DNA from: a virus
Length of the DNA stretch: 41,212 nt
Virus record (IMG/VR): IMGVR_UViG_3300049217_000163
Location: 1-41,212 of that record
Reading direction: 5' to 3' (one strand)
Positions 7,004 through 15,696 of this stretch are shown here, piece after piece (within the stretch, counting starts at the first letter, position 1; each line of letters starts with the position of its first letter). The notes under the pieces are model-generated. The model did no database searches. It saw only the letters and a program-made list of their open reading frames with translations, and was not told where the DNA came from. The position numbers were made by a program, and so were the translations under genes.

Positions 7004-8011
7004 TTAAAGCACTCCCATTTCTTTTAATTTTTTCTGATCCCAAAGCTCTGCGGTAGGATGTAGTGTTTTAAACCAGTCCCATTTCTCTTGAGCATCTTTC
7101 CTCATCCAACCCTTAATTTCTACCCAAACACCTTGTTCCACCAAGTAAAGATCGGGGCGATAAGTTTTACTATTAGGCATTTTAAATATTTTTGGTTGCC
7201 ACTTAAAATCAATCTTGTTGACATTAAGGTGATCTACGGTTTTTGCTTCATAAGATCCAACACAGACCAGTTCTTCGCCCGTCTTCCAGTGATTTTTAGT
7301 ACAGGAATTGTTAAGACTTTTAGACGCCTTTAAAGCAATTTCCAGGACCTGGGATATATACTCAACACCATATTTTTTTAGATTTGTTTTTTTAGTTCTA
7401 TCTGTTTTGCAAAAATTACACCAACGATTACTCTGTATTTCCTTAAAACTTATTTTAAATTGTTTTTTACATTCACACAAAATATCCAAATCAGTACTTC
7501 CATCCACATAATCTTCTTTTTTTGTCAAAATAGTGCAGTTTGGATGTAAAGCCATTATTTCTTCGCGGCGCTCCTCAAAGGGAACTGTTTTGCGTTTTTT
7601 AATATTAGCGTTTCTGCAATCCATACACCAAGTGCCTTTGCAGAATAAATCATTAGGAGTGATGTTAAAGAAGTGTCCATTTTCACATATTGCAGGAATT
7701 TTGGATGTAATACCTTTATAATAGTTTTCTGGGCCAAGAATTGTACAATTAGGGTGAAGCTTCAGGACTTTCGATTTTACGAAATCAAGGCTGTGTTTGT
7801 TTGCACTAATTTTTATTTTAATACTTGAACAAACACTACACCACTGGCCCATCGTTATATTATTGTATCGCTGCAAAAAAGAGTGTCCATTTTCACAAAT
7901 TATTACTAATTTATGCTTATTAGAAATATAATTAACACTAACCACCTTAGACCCAGGATGTCTTTGGGTGATATTGGTAGTTATTTGTAGTAGAGTATTT
8001 CTTTTACCCAT
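7004..8011 (-). CDS. Homing-type endonuclease: zinc-finger repeats plus PD-(D/E)XK nuclease, 335 aa
   Basis: The N-terminal two thirds hold repeated modules, each with a HPG/HPNC..L strand, a C-E-N/C-GH motif and a WCxxC knuckle (WCSVC, WCMDC, WCNFC). This is a serial treble-clef-type DNA-binding array. The C-terminal domain (about 225-335) shows PD-(D/E)XK residues: E in SYEAKTVDHLN, D in YRPDLYLVE and ExK in VWVEIKGW. A nearly identical C-terminal domain is in the gene at 20862 with a different N-terminus. It is inserted between two fibre genes: its stop abuts the next start, and its last codons (EMGVL) contain that gene's SD. It is freestanding, since no intron is needed to explain its neighbours. 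Confidence 0.7.
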   Translation of the reverse strand: MGKRNTLLQITTNITQRHPGSKVVSVNYISNKHKLVIICENGHSFLQRYNNITMGQWCSVCSSIKIKISANKHSLDFVKSKVLKLHPNCTILGPENYYKGITSKIPAICENGHFFNITPNDLFCKGTWCMDCRNANIKKRKTVPFEERREEIMALHPNCTILTKKEDYVDGSTDLDILCECKKQFKISFKEIQSNRWCNFCKTDRTKKTNLKKYGVEYISQVLEIALKASKSLNNSCTKNHWKTGEELVCVGSYEAKTVDHLNVNKIDFKWQPKIFKMPNSKTYRPDLYLVEQGVWVEIKGWMRKDAQEKWDWFKTLHPTAELWDQKKLKEMGVL

Positions 8012-8034
8012 ATTTATACTATATCATATAAGCA

Positions 8035-8069
8035 AAACCCACCTAGTTTTAAGCGCTAGGTGGGTTTTT
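8035..8069 (-). terminator. Bidirectional rho-independent terminator
   Basis: A perfect 12-bp stem (AAACCCACCTAG/CTAGGTGGGTTT) with a 9-base loop and T-runs on both strands. It follows the 709-residue fibre gene on the minus strand and precedes the nuclease gene. It would isolate the inserted nuclease and the downstream fibres from the upstream transcript unless read through. Confidence 0.8.
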
Positions 8070-8099
8070 AGTTTAACAAAATCAACTAGTTATTGACTA

Positions 8100-10229
8100 T
8101 TAGTTCTGATTTCCCTCAAGGGTCGCGTATACGTCGCTGGCTACAAGGTCAATATTTGTAATTGTTACCGTGGCGGTTGCCGCTGCAGCAATAAGTGGTG
8201 GTGCAGTGATCGTAATATCTACGTTTGGATTTGCAGAACTGTTGAATCCAACAAAAATAGTACTACCATTGTTTTGTACTACCACCTTAATTCTAACAGA
8301 GGAACTAGCCCAAACCCTTTCAAAGTTAAAGGTATGGCTCGCTGCCACAGTGTACGTAAATGTAACAGACGCACCTGCTGCCAGAGCCACCGAGGTGTGG
8401 TAATCCTGCACAGCAGTTCCCGGAGTGGTGGAAACGATAGAGACCGGAACTGGATTCGTGCTAGAAACAGGGGAGCTTCCCAAATCCAGATTGACGGCGC
8501 CGATCAGATTTGTGCCGGCTGGGATTGGTGTTTTTAGATCTACATCTAAATATCCATTTACATCCAATTGTAAGGATGATTGCTGGCCAGTAGTTAGTGT
8601 TAATGGAGTGGAGTTATAAACGCCCCCAGCAAGAGATGAAAACGTACCGGCGGTTCCACCATTGACAGAACCATCCGACAAGTCCTTTACGATCCAAGGG
8701 CTAGTTCCTTGATTTACCGTTGGAATATTAGTTATGTAAGCGTTAACGCCCATAACTTCAGTACCGGTTGGGGCGGTACCGTAAGCAGAAATAGCAGCGG
8801 TAATTACGTTGGTTCCATCAGAAATAGTGGTTGCTATTGGATTTGTAGTACTAACCGCAGCGCCTTTATAGTATTGAAGGTCAACATTGGTATTACCGGC
8901 TAAATCTGTAACTAATAGAACTTGATCACCACTTGTGTAGCGTGAAGCACTCAGAGTTCCTTCAGCTAAAGCAACTAGGGCGCCGATATTATTCGCCGCA
9001 GGAGCCGCGTTATTATTGGTGAGATTTCCAGTGAATGACCAAGGAGCTGAGCCTTGTTGAACAGTCCAGGTTCCGCTTTGAGTCGCACTAACGTTGAGTG
9101 CTCCACCCGTAGAGCTAATTGCATTACCAGAGCCGTCATATAGATTGGATGCTACTCGTAGCGTTTGAGCATCGGTCGCGCCAGCACCAAAGTCAGCGGC
9201 ACCAGTTGCGTTACCGATTTGGGAAGCGGTTCTGAGGGTTTGTGCTCCAACAGTACCGTAGTTGAAATTGGCTGCACCAGTTGCGTTACCTATTTGGCAA
9301 GCGACTCTTAGTGTGGTTGCACCAACAGTTCCATAGTTTTCGTCGTACGGAAATACGACATTGGCGTCTACTAGTAATCTGCCAGCAGAATCTACTTGCA
9401 ATGCCGCTTGTTGCCCAGTAGTCAAAGTAGGAGGCGTAGAATTGTATTGACCGCCCGCTAGTTGAGAAAAGCTTGCAACCGTACCAGGAGTTACTGGTCC
9501 GTCAGACTGATCTTTTGTAATCCAAGGGCTAGTTCCTTGATTGATAGAACCAAGAAGGTTTGTTCCAGCCGGAAGAGGGGAATTAGGAGAAAGTGCTACC
9601 ACCAGCGCAGGATTAGCAGCAACTGCAGCGGTTGAGGCCGGAGTAACAAAAGCAGTACTTGTTCCATTGGTGACTTCAATTGGCCATGCGTTCGCAACGG
9701 TATTGGCAGCCCCTTGATTTGCTACAACCCTAAGAGTTTGAGCATCGGTTGCGCCAGCACCAAAGTCAGCGGCACCAGTTGCGTTACCGATTTGGGAAGC
9801 GGTTCTCAGAGTGGACGAACCAACCGTTCCATAGTTAGTATCGTAACCAAGGCTTGTGGAAGCTAAGGCAACTAGCAGGTAACCACTTGAATTTAACTGA
9901 AGGGCCGACTGCTGACCGTTTGTGAGAGTTTCTTCACCTGAATTATAAATACCACCTGCGAGTAATGAATAAGAGGAAGCGGTTCCGGGCGCAGCAGGAC
10001 CCTGACTTGGCATCACGACTTGCAGCCAATAACTAGCTGAAATTAATTGATCTCCGATTGCGTTGCCGGAAATGTCGCGAAGTACGTTTTGTTGGCTACC
10101 GTGAGTATCCACCGTCGCCATTTGCGTAGTGGGATTAGTAGCGTCTCCGAGTTTTACAATTACATCGTTGTAATTTACCTGACTCGGTAACTGGGACCTA
10201 ATTGGTAATGCTGAGTCAAAATCTGCCAT
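8100..10229 (-). CDS. Large repetitive tail-fibre protein, 709 aa
   Basis: A modular fibre with three kinds of internal repeat. The first is the LAGG.YNS.P.TLTTGQQ..LQ / D..G.L.V module, seen four times. The second is the YGTVG..TLR.A.QIGNATGAA module, seen four times, with two copies almost identical in DNA (9164-9233 and 9736-9807). The third is PALVVALSPNSPLPAGTN / GSINQGTSPW, shared with the 776-residue fibre. The C-terminal 110 residues (VALAAGASVTFTYTV and on) resemble the C-terminal domain of the 326-residue protein at 10481, so those two proteins may share an attachment or tip fold. ATG 10229 follows a GGAATT-type SD (AAGGAATTAC). Confidence 0.7.
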   Translation of the reverse strand: MADFDSALPIRSQLPSQVNYNDVIVKLGDATNPTTQMATVDTHGSQQNVLRDISGNAIGDQLISASYWLQVVMPSQGPAAPGTASSYSLLAGGIYNSGEETLTNGQQSALQLNSSGYLLVALASTSLGYDTNYGTVGSSTLRTASQIGNATGAADFGAGATDAQTLRVVANQGAANTVANAWPIEVTNGTSTAFVTPASTAAVAANPALVVALSPNSPLPAGTNLLGSINQGTSPWITKDQSDGPVTPGTVASFSQLAGGQYNSTPPTLTTGQQAALQVDSAGRLLVDANVVFPYDENYGTVGATTLRVACQIGNATGAANFNYGTVGAQTLRTASQIGNATGAADFGAGATDAQTLRVASNLYDGSGNAISSTGGALNVSATQSGTWTVQQGSAPWSFTGNLTNNNAAPAANNIGALVALAEGTLSASRYTSGDQVLLVTDLAGNTNVDLQYYKGAAVSTTNPIATTISDGTNVITAAISAYGTAPTGTEVMGVNAYITNIPTVNQGTSPWIVKDLSDGSVNGGTAGTFSSLAGGVYNSTPLTLTTGQQSSLQLDVNGYLDVDLKTPIPAGTNLIGAVNLDLGSSPVSSTNPVPVSIVSTTPGTAVQDYHTSVALAAGASVTFTYTVAASHTFNFERVWASSSVRIKVVVQNNGSTIFVGFNSSANPNVDITITAPPLIAAAATATVTITNIDLVASDVYATLEGNQN
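9164..9233. repeat. Direct repeat copy 1 within fibre gene
   Basis: About 70 bp almost identical to 9736-9807, encoding the IGNATGAADFGAG / ATDAQTLRV segment. A shorter, more diverged third copy lies near 9250-9305. Confidence 0.8.
9736..9807. repeat. Direct repeat copy 2 within fibre gene
   Basis: Partner of 9164-9233, in direct orientation. Unequal recombination between the copies would delete or add one in-frame fibre module of about 190 residues. Confidence 0.8.
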
Positions 10230-10253
10230 TGTAATTCCTTAGATATCTATAAT

Positions 10254-10442
10254 TTAAGCGATATCTTGTTCCGCATTCAATTTTGCAGTGAGTTCTTGTT
10301 CTTTTAGAATAGAAATATCTATACTTTTTTGGACTCTATCAATTTGCTCTTGAAGTTCTAAAACCCTAAGTTCCTGCTCTTCTCTAGCAGCGTTAACTCT
10401 TTTGTATTCTACTTGTAGTTTTTTAAGTTCATATGGTGTCAT
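10254..10442 (-). CDS. Small coiled-coil protein, 62 aa
   Basis: Almost the whole protein is one heptad-patterned, Glu/Lys/Gln-rich helix (ELKKLQVEYKRVNAAREEQE and on), so it should form a coiled coil. The start is ATG 10442 with AAAGAGA upstream. It sits between two fibre-apparatus genes in the same operon, so it may be a trimerisation or assembly-chaperone peptide for the fibres. No family is recognised. Confidence 0.6.
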   Translation of the reverse strand: MTPYELKKLQVEYKRVNAAREEQELRVLELQEQIDRVQKSIDISILKEQELTAKLNAEQDIA

Positions 10443-10480
10443 AAAGGTCTCTTTTCCTAAAGATTAGGTTTGTTTACGGT

Positions 10481-11461
10481 TTATGCTGGTATTTCAAGTA
10501 CTTGTATCCTAGCCTCGAAGTCAGCGGACGTTGGCCTAACATTATAAACTTGAACACTTATGGTGTCTCCTGAAGCCAAAACTAGCCCAGAATCATTACC
10601 GGTCTCGAAGTTAAACTCGCCCGTTAAATCACCACCGAAGTTGGTTCTGGCGGTATCCTGGGTAACCCCGTTGATTATCAAATCGTATCTAGCGATGTTC
10701 TCTCCGGAAAAACTAGCCCTCTGAAAAACAGACTCTTTTCCCATTGGAACAGTATATGTCACAATTAAAATGGTTGCGCCTGCAGCTAATGACACAACCT
10801 CATTATAGGTGTTCACAACGGTTGTATTGGCGCTAGGGGCGTTTTCTACAACTACATTGATTGAGCCATCGGCATTGACCGTTAATGGGTAATTGGTTGG
10901 TCCTGGGCCTATTACCTCTACTGAACCGATCTGAACCGTTCCAGGCTCTAATGTGACGTTTATGGAGCCATTGTCATTGACGGTAACGGTATTACCACCC
11001 TCTACAATGCTTACGTCACCTATGGTTATGGTGCCGTCTATGGCGACTGGAAGAGGGTTAGCACTATCGTAAAAGTTACCGTGGCAGTCTACCGGGATAA
11101 TTCTGTCGGCAGACAGGGGTGCCGGTTCATATACGTCAAGATAATGGTCTTTCTCTGGGATCGGGCTTTTGCCTTGTTCAGGCGCCCAAATGGATGCTCC
11201 GTCGGCCACCAGAAAAGCAGATATATCGGAGTAATTTGGAACAGAATTTATTTTATTATTGCTGGGTCCGACTACGAGCTGGGTATCGCTCAGGATGTTT
11301 TTGATCTGAAAGCCAAGTTCTCCTTGGCTGCTTGATTGTAGGACGACGGCCTGTTTTATGTAGAAACCGCAAGTGCTTGCGATGGTAACTACGCCCAAGG
11401 ACGTGCCATTAGCGGTAAAAGCTTGCGGAGGAACCGCTGCTAGGTTTCTTTCAAATGCCAT
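10481..11461 (-). CDS. Virion/tail protein with repeated beta modules, 326 aa
   Basis: Residues 135-215 contain Gly/Val/Asn-rich short beta repeats (GTITIGDVSIVEGGNTVTV, GSINVTLEPGTVQIGSVEV) like those of baseplate or fibre spikes. The C-terminal 110 residues (VVSLAAGATILIVTYTVPMG and on) parallel the C-terminus of the 709-residue fibre. It is the first gene of its transcription unit, and its leader carries the AATCTTTACCTT motif and three hairpins. It is a likely fibre attachment or baseplate-peripheral protein. The exact role is not determined. Confidence 0.6.
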   Translation of the reverse strand: MAFERNLAAVPPQAFTANGTSLGVVTIASTCGFYIKQAVVLQSSSQGELGFQIKNILSDTQLVVGPSNNKINSVPNYSDISAFLVADGASIWAPEQGKSPIPEKDHYLDVYEPAPLSADRIIPVDCHGNFYDSANPLPVAIDGTITIGDVSIVEGGNTVTVNDNGSINVTLEPGTVQIGSVEVIGPGPTNYPLTVNADGSINVVVENAPSANTTVVNTYNEVVSLAAGATILIVTYTVPMGKESVFQRASFSGENIARYDLIINGVTQDTARTNFGGDLTGEFNFETGNDSGLVLASGDTISVQVYNVRPTSADFEARIQVLEIPA

Positions 11462-11487
11462 TATCCAATCCTTACCGGAGGTTAGGA

Positions 11488-11548
11488 GCTATCGCCACCG
11501 ATAGCGGTACTTTTAGGCCACCCTAAAAGCGTTCCTAGGTTTAGGAAC
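11488..11548 (-). promoter_or_regulatory. Triple-hairpin 5' leader
   Basis: Between the AATCTTTACCTT motif and the start codon at 11461 lie three perfect hairpins in a row. In mRNA order these are 11548-11531 (7 bp, loop AACC), 11529-11510 (8 bp, loop GTGG) and 11505-11488 (7 bp, loop GTGG). They occupy nearly the whole leader. mRNA protection or translational control is likely. Confidence 0.65.
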
Positions 11549-11552
11549 TATT

Positions 11553-11566
11553 AAGGTAAAGATTGG
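11553..11566 (-). promoter_or_regulatory. CCAATCTTTACCTT motif (putative phage promoter)
   Basis: A full copy of the motif in sense orientation upstream of the gene starting at 11461. No consensus -35 box is spaced upstream. It lies just after the stop of the nuclease gene at 11576, marking the restart of structural-gene transcription. Confidence 0.5.
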
Positions 11567-11575
11567 TTTGGATAA

Positions 11576-12631
11576 TTATAAGAATATTTCCCAGCGCTTT
11601 TTGCCACAATCCCAAATGCGGTATAAGCCTAGAGAAAGAGCCATTTCGTTCTCGGTATTTCCAACGGCACCCTTTTTTAAGAGGTTCTTTTTTTGACAGG
11701 ATTGTTTGGAAATCCTTTTTTCTCTTAAAACATAAGAGTAATCAGGTGGAAGAGTTTCTGTTAATTCAAATCCAGTTTTTTCATAAACATTACCTTCAGA
11801 CCAACGATTGTCGGACCAAGAGATTAGCCTGGAGTAACCCTTTTCTTTAGCATACCCAAGAAGTGCTTTAAGAAGTTTGGAAGATCCTCCAGAAACGGAT
11901 ATATTGGATTTGAAGGCCAATCTATTAAGGACAAAGAGACTTCCGTGTCCCTGACGATGATGTTTATTGCCGGTCGTAATACCAACCAGTTCATTGTTGT
12001 GGTACAGACCAAAAGCTACCTCAAAGAGGGGAGATCCCTGAATGTGGGTGTCATCTAAAAAAGCCACTGCCTCTGGTTTAGGGACAACTCTAACTTCAGT
12101 TTTTCTTCCCATTACTTTTAATTCATTTTTATTAATAGCGGACAAAAGGAAATTCTTAACTTGATCTTGCCTTTCGAGCCATTCATCTTCGAATATAGTT
12201 ATGAGACGGATACCTTTTTCATTACAGAGCCTCATTTTTTTTAAATGATAATTTTTCTCCCTATATTCTTCCGAATGCCAATAAAGACCACAGTACTCTA
12301 TAGCAAGATTTAAAGAGGGGATAAATATGTCTAATTCGTAAGGTTCAATGATTTCGTGAGAATTACCTACGGCATCTGAGTAAAAAGATTTTACAAAATC
12401 AAAAATCTCCTTTTCTGCTCTGGAAGTACCACTATTAGTGCATTTTGGACATCGATGGCCTTTTCTGTTATTATACCCCTTAAATGATTGGTAACTCATA
12501 TTAAGAATGTGTTTGTTAGGACAAATAAGGTGCATTTTTGTTTTGTTATTAACATAGGTATCTGTAATTAGTGCATACCCTAAGCTTTCTACTTTTAACC
12601 TTATATTTTTTATGTCTACTCTTCTACTCAT
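11576..12631 (-). CDS. Homing-type endonuclease: Vsr-like nuclease fused to GNAT/Mom-like domain, 351 aa
   Basis: Residues 1-70 form a recognition module with CPNKH and CPKC Cys pairs. A Vsr/PD-(D/E)XK-like nuclease core follows (YELDIFIPSLNLAIEYCGLY, then WHSEEY; IRLITIFEDEW). The second half (about 190-300: FGLYHNNELVG, VLNRLAFK, SGGSSKLLKALLGYAKEKGY, SWSDNRW) has the pattern of a GNAT-like fold. A paralogue on the opposite strand is at 35654. It is freestanding between a terminator and the next unit's promoter motif. It has its own TTGACT-N17-TAAAAT promoter whose -10 lies 10 bases from the ATG. Confidence 0.7.
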   Translation of the reverse strand: MSRRVDIKNIRLKVESLGYALITDTYVNNKTKMHLICPNKHILNMSYQSFKGYNNRKGHRCPKCTNSGTSRAEKEIFDFVKSFYSDAVGNSHEIIEPYELDIFIPSLNLAIEYCGLYWHSEEYREKNYHLKKMRLCNEKGIRLITIFEDEWLERQDQVKNFLLSAINKNELKVMGRKTEVRVVPKPEAVAFLDDTHIQGSPLFEVAFGLYHNNELVGITTGNKHHRQGHGSLFVLNRLAFKSNISVSGGSSKLLKALLGYAKEKGYSRLISWSDNRWSEGNVYEKTGFELTETLPPDYSYVLREKRISKQSCQKKNLLKKGAVGNTENEMALSLGLYRIWDCGKKRWEIFL

Positions 12632-12641
12632 ACTATTTAAT

Positions 12642-12670
12642 ATTTTATGTCATTTGTTTTTAAAAGTCAA
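12642..12670 (-). promoter_or_regulatory. Sigma70-like promoter of nuclease gene
   Basis: On the minus strand there is TTGACT (12670-12665), a 17-base spacer and TAAAAT (12647-12642). Only 10 bases separate the -10 from ATG 12631, so the transcript would have a leader of about 3-4 bases. Confidence 0.7.
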
Positions 12671-12674
12671 GCAC

Positions 12675-12709
12675 AAAACAAAAAGGGCACCTGGTCTCCC
12701 AGATGCCCT
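12675..12709 (-). terminator. Rho-independent terminator after tail tube gene
   Basis: The stem AGGGCA-C-CTGG / CCAG-A-TGCCCT has one mismatch and a TCTC loop. It is followed on the minus strand by a T-rich run (TTTTTGTTTT). It ends the sheath/tube transcription unit. Confidence 0.8.
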
Positions 12710-12739
12710 CAAATAATTTAATAATATTGATTACTTAGA

Positions 12740-13222
12740 TCAAGGCCAAGAACCGACGCCTTCACCATCAGTTGGATTGCCAGATGGATCGGTTTCATTC
12801 TCAGAGAATGCTGCAATTCCGACATAACTTATGGAAATCTTTGAGGTTGCTTTAACATTATGGTTTTCAGTATTAGCGTTAGGAACGCAACCTGTTACTA
12901 CCATTATGGTCTTTCCGCTTTGTCGGTCAACCACCTTCAAAGTGACGCTACCAAAATTCAGTAAGTCAGCAAGCGTTGGGAAATTTCCAACCATAGTGAC
13001 ACCATGATCAAGAACCCTGAAACCACTACAATTCAAAGAAACCAGCTCATAGCTTGTGATAGGTATCTCACGGGCTTCGTACTGACCTAGAGTCCACACA
13101 CCTTCGGTTCCAAGAGAAACGTTCTTTGAAACGTTTTCATAGATCCCGGCCAAGATAAGTGTTCCCACATTGTTTGGAACATAGAGGTTTACTCTTGCTC
13201 CGGTTAATGTTTGTGTTGCCAT
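12740..13222 (-). CDS. Tail tube protein, 160 aa
   Basis: Directly downstream of the sheath gene and of the right size for a myovirus tube. The sequence fits the tube beta-barrel family: an N-terminal GARVNLYVPNNVGTLILAG strand, a central GVWTLGQYEAREIPITSYE and a long beta region ending in KISISYVGIAAFSEN. The C-terminal DPSGNPTDGEG tail is probably exposed. ATG 13222 is preceded by a strong AAGGAGAG SD, as expected for a high-copy protein, and a terminator follows the gene. Multiple hexamers stack to form the inner tube. Confidence 0.8.
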   Translation of the reverse strand: MATQTLTGARVNLYVPNNVGTLILAGIYENVSKNVSLGTEGVWTLGQYEAREIPITSYELVSLNCSGFRVLDHGVTMVGNFPTLADLLNFGSVTLKVVDRQSGKTIMVVTGCVPNANTENHNVKATSKISISYVGIAAFSENETDPSGNPTDGEGVGSWP

Positions 13223-13245
13223 TATTCTCTCTCCTTAACTAAAAA

Positions 13246-15402
13246 TTATGCTGACTGTTGCACATTACTTATTGAAAATGTAATAGGAATGAAATATAGA
13301 GCCGTCGACAAATATATATTACATGAGATGGTCATAGTAGGTGCCGCAATCATTACTTTGGCGTTATTAAAGCCTAATGGAACTCCATTGCTTGGCGCAA
13401 TAAGTTTCAATTGCATATAACTAGCCATTTTTTGCGTTAAAAACGCTGCAGCAGAGGCTGCGGACACATCTGCTAGGGATTGACCAACAAATGCGTTTGT
13501 AAAACTCGATTTCAAATCGATGGTAATGATATCAGCATCATACACCGCTTGAATAGAATTGAACACGAAGTTTGTATCAACAGAATAGGTTGTTTGGTCT
13601 GAGACCCACTTCGGTCCACCAACATCTGTCCACAACGGTAACAACCCGGCGTCCAACGCTTCCGAAGTATCCCCTGGGTCACCAGAGTTATATCCTGTAG
13701 GATCGATCACGCTAATAATATTTGCGTATTTATTACAAATACTCTTATAGAAACCGCCCAATTGCATCCCAGCAGCGATAACAGCAGCGTACCAAGGCTG
13801 GAACTGAGTCACAACACCTAACGAATTAACCTGAGTCACATTTTGGAACGTCAAAGAACAACGGTAGCTACCAAGTCCTTGAGCAACTGCTTGTGATTGA
13901 GCGAATGTTCCATTGTTTGATAAGATACAAACGCGGTTTTTGTCCAGGCTCGGATCGCTATACTCAAGACAATGGCTCTTCATTAAAGCGTCAATTGCTG
14001 CGATGGTATAGGTAGACGAAGGATCGGTCAAGCCAGCCAAAATATCTGCGCTAGCATTTTGTGAAAACAAAGGAACGATGATGTTGCAGGTAATAGCACC
14101 CAAATCGCCAACAGCATTTACGATATCTGCTGCTAACGTTCCGCCTCTGGTTCCACCAGCCAAATAGGCTGGAGCTGCCATTGGAGCAGGAAGCCCCGCC
14201 ACTGCGGTTGGACTAAAAGAAAGAAGTCTGCTGGTAGCCATTTCTTGAATGAAATTGTACAAACTAGCCTTGATTCTTCCTGGCTCATCACTCGCTGCGG
14301 TCGAACAAATTCCCACTGCCGTGACAGAGTCAAGTGCCGAACATGGTAATTGATTTGCGGAAGGAACTACAGTACAAGAATACCCAACATGAGAAGCGAT
14401 AAACCCAGCAAGCAGTCCGATAGTGGAATACTGGCTCATGTTGATGCTCAGGTTAGATCCGCTTCCACCAGTAACAGTGGTGGTAAGCATACTAGTACTT
14501 TGATTGATGGTAATACTAGCGCTAGTTCCCTGATATCCGATCATCAAAGCGATAGATGCTTCCATTGACAGGGTTTCAGAAATACCACGCTGAATATTAG
14601 AATCTAAGACTTCGATGGAAGGCTCTTGAGACGAAAAATTCAGTCCAGCGGCCAATCCCAAAGCGGCCAAATCGCCCATGGTGGAATCGATAAGTTCAAA
14701 AGACTTACCCCATCCGTTATTCCAGGCATTGGCGTCTGCGTTAATGGTCAAAGCAATCGAATTCATTGCCGAACCAGCGGAAGCAGTAATTCCAGAAGGG
14801 AGGAGGAGATTGAGTTCAATAACCAATGCCGCAACGTTCGCAGGACTTCCAGTGATTGGACCTACAAGGGTGGACGCTCCGCCATTGATACGGATGTTAA
14901 ATTGAATCCCGTTAAGAGCAGAACCGAATGATGGAATGGTCAGGCCTTGAAGTGACGGAGCAACTTCTGCATCAACAGAGAGTACTTGGTACTGATCTTG
15001 GTTACCGAGAACCCCGTAATTAAGGTCCGAAAACGTTCCGTAAGTTGCTGGGGTTGAATTTAAAACCACAGCGGAAGCGATGGTTCCAGAATTCGTTTTC
15101 CAGACATAAATTTGATTGGCCGTTCCAGTAATGTTTGGGTCATTGGACGGAACCGTCATTGCGGTAAATGCGTCTACGAGCTGACCACTGATAAAAATCT
15201 GAGTAACCTTATCAAGTTGGTCTGGAGTATACAAACTTTTTTGTATAGTCGTTTGTTCATAGCTTGGGCCGCCATCTGCTTCGCCCATAAGAACTGCAAT
15301 ACCAGAGGAAGAAACACCGGTAGGTTGCGTAAGAACTTGGTAATTAACGTAAGTTCCTGGGATGTTTGTTGAAACGTAAGGGGTTTGTAATCTTTGAGAC
15401 AT
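13246..15402 (-). CDS. Contractile tail sheath protein, 718 aa
   Basis: Hallmarks of a myovirus sheath are present. The N-terminal IPGTYVNYQVLTQPTGVSSS linker strand is the arm that interlocks subunits. It is followed by GIAVLMGEADGGP and a large insertion domain in the middle. The conserved C-terminal sheath core reads DTNFVFNSIQAVYDADIITI, then FVGQSLADVSAASAAAFLTQ, ending in a beta-strand tail. The gene precedes the tube gene in the canonical order. SD GGGAG precedes ATG 15402. The middle third (about 200-440) is longer than in compact sheaths such as P2 and may decorate the tail surface. Confidence 0.88.
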   Translation of the reverse strand: MSQRLQTPYVSTNIPGTYVNYQVLTQPTGVSSSGIAVLMGEADGGPSYEQTTIQKSLYTPDQLDKVTQIFISGQLVDAFTAMTVPSNDPNITGTANQIYVWKTNSGTIASAVVLNSTPATYGTFSDLNYGVLGNQDQYQVLSVDAEVAPSLQGLTIPSFGSALNGIQFNIRINGGASTLVGPITGSPANVAALVIELNLLLPSGITASAGSAMNSIALTINADANAWNNGWGKSFELIDSTMGDLAALGLAAGLNFSSQEPSIEVLDSNIQRGISETLSMEASIALMIGYQGTSASITINQSTSMLTTTVTGGSGSNLSINMSQYSTIGLLAGFIASHVGYSCTVVPSANQLPCSALDSVTAVGICSTAASDEPGRIKASLYNFIQEMATSRLLSFSPTAVAGLPAPMAAPAYLAGGTRGGTLAADIVNAVGDLGAITCNIIVPLFSQNASADILAGLTDPSSTYTIAAIDALMKSHCLEYSDPSLDKNRVCILSNNGTFAQSQAVAQGLGSYRCSLTFQNVTQVNSLGVVTQFQPWYAAVIAAGMQLGGFYKSICNKYANIISVIDPTGYNSGDPGDTSEALDAGLLPLWTDVGGPKWVSDQTTYSVDTNFVFNSIQAVYDADIITIDLKSSFTNAFVGQSLADVSAASAAAFLTQKMASYMQLKLIAPSNGVPLGFNNAKVMIAAPTMTISCNIYLSTALYFIPITFSISNVQQSA

Positions 15403-15417
15403 TTTGTTTTCTCCCTA

Positions 15418-15696
15418 TTAAACTTTCTTGATACCGAAATTTTTAAGTCCGTCTTCAAATGATTCAGGACTGTCGTTGTTGGTGCTGACCAAGTGCAACC
15501 AAAGAACTTGCTCTAATTTATTGGTCATTCCATATTTCTTTTTATTTTGTGTCCAATAAACCTTAAAAGCATCTCTTTTTTGCTTTTGCGACAATGGTTT
15601 CGCAGAAGCAGGTTTGGCCAAAGAAGCGCGATAAGCCTTGGCTTCTTCCAAGGTCATCTCAGGGCTTTGTTGGGGATCTAACTGCTTCTTAGCCAT
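15418..15696 (-). CDS. Hypothetical protein before sheath, 92 aa
   Basis: Unrecognised. The N-terminal half is Ala/Lys/Pro/Gln-rich (EEAKAYRASLAKPASAKPL). The C-terminal half is a helical domain with YWTQNKKKYGMTNKLEQVLW and SPESFEDGLKNFGI. It overlaps the upstream gene in a TAATG arrangement and lies 15 bases before the sheath start. It is tightly co-expressed with tail genes and could be a tail assembly factor, although location is the only evidence. Confidence 0.6.
   Translation of the reverse strand: MAKKQLDPQQSPEMTLEEAKAYRASLAKPASAKPLSQKQKRDAFKVYWTQNKKKYGMTNKLEQVLWLHLVSTNNDSPESFEDGLKNFGIKKV

Noticed and set aside
9164-9807. CRISPR array
   Set aside because: Repeats are few, lie in frame inside a fibre gene and are separated by coding sequence of unequal length.
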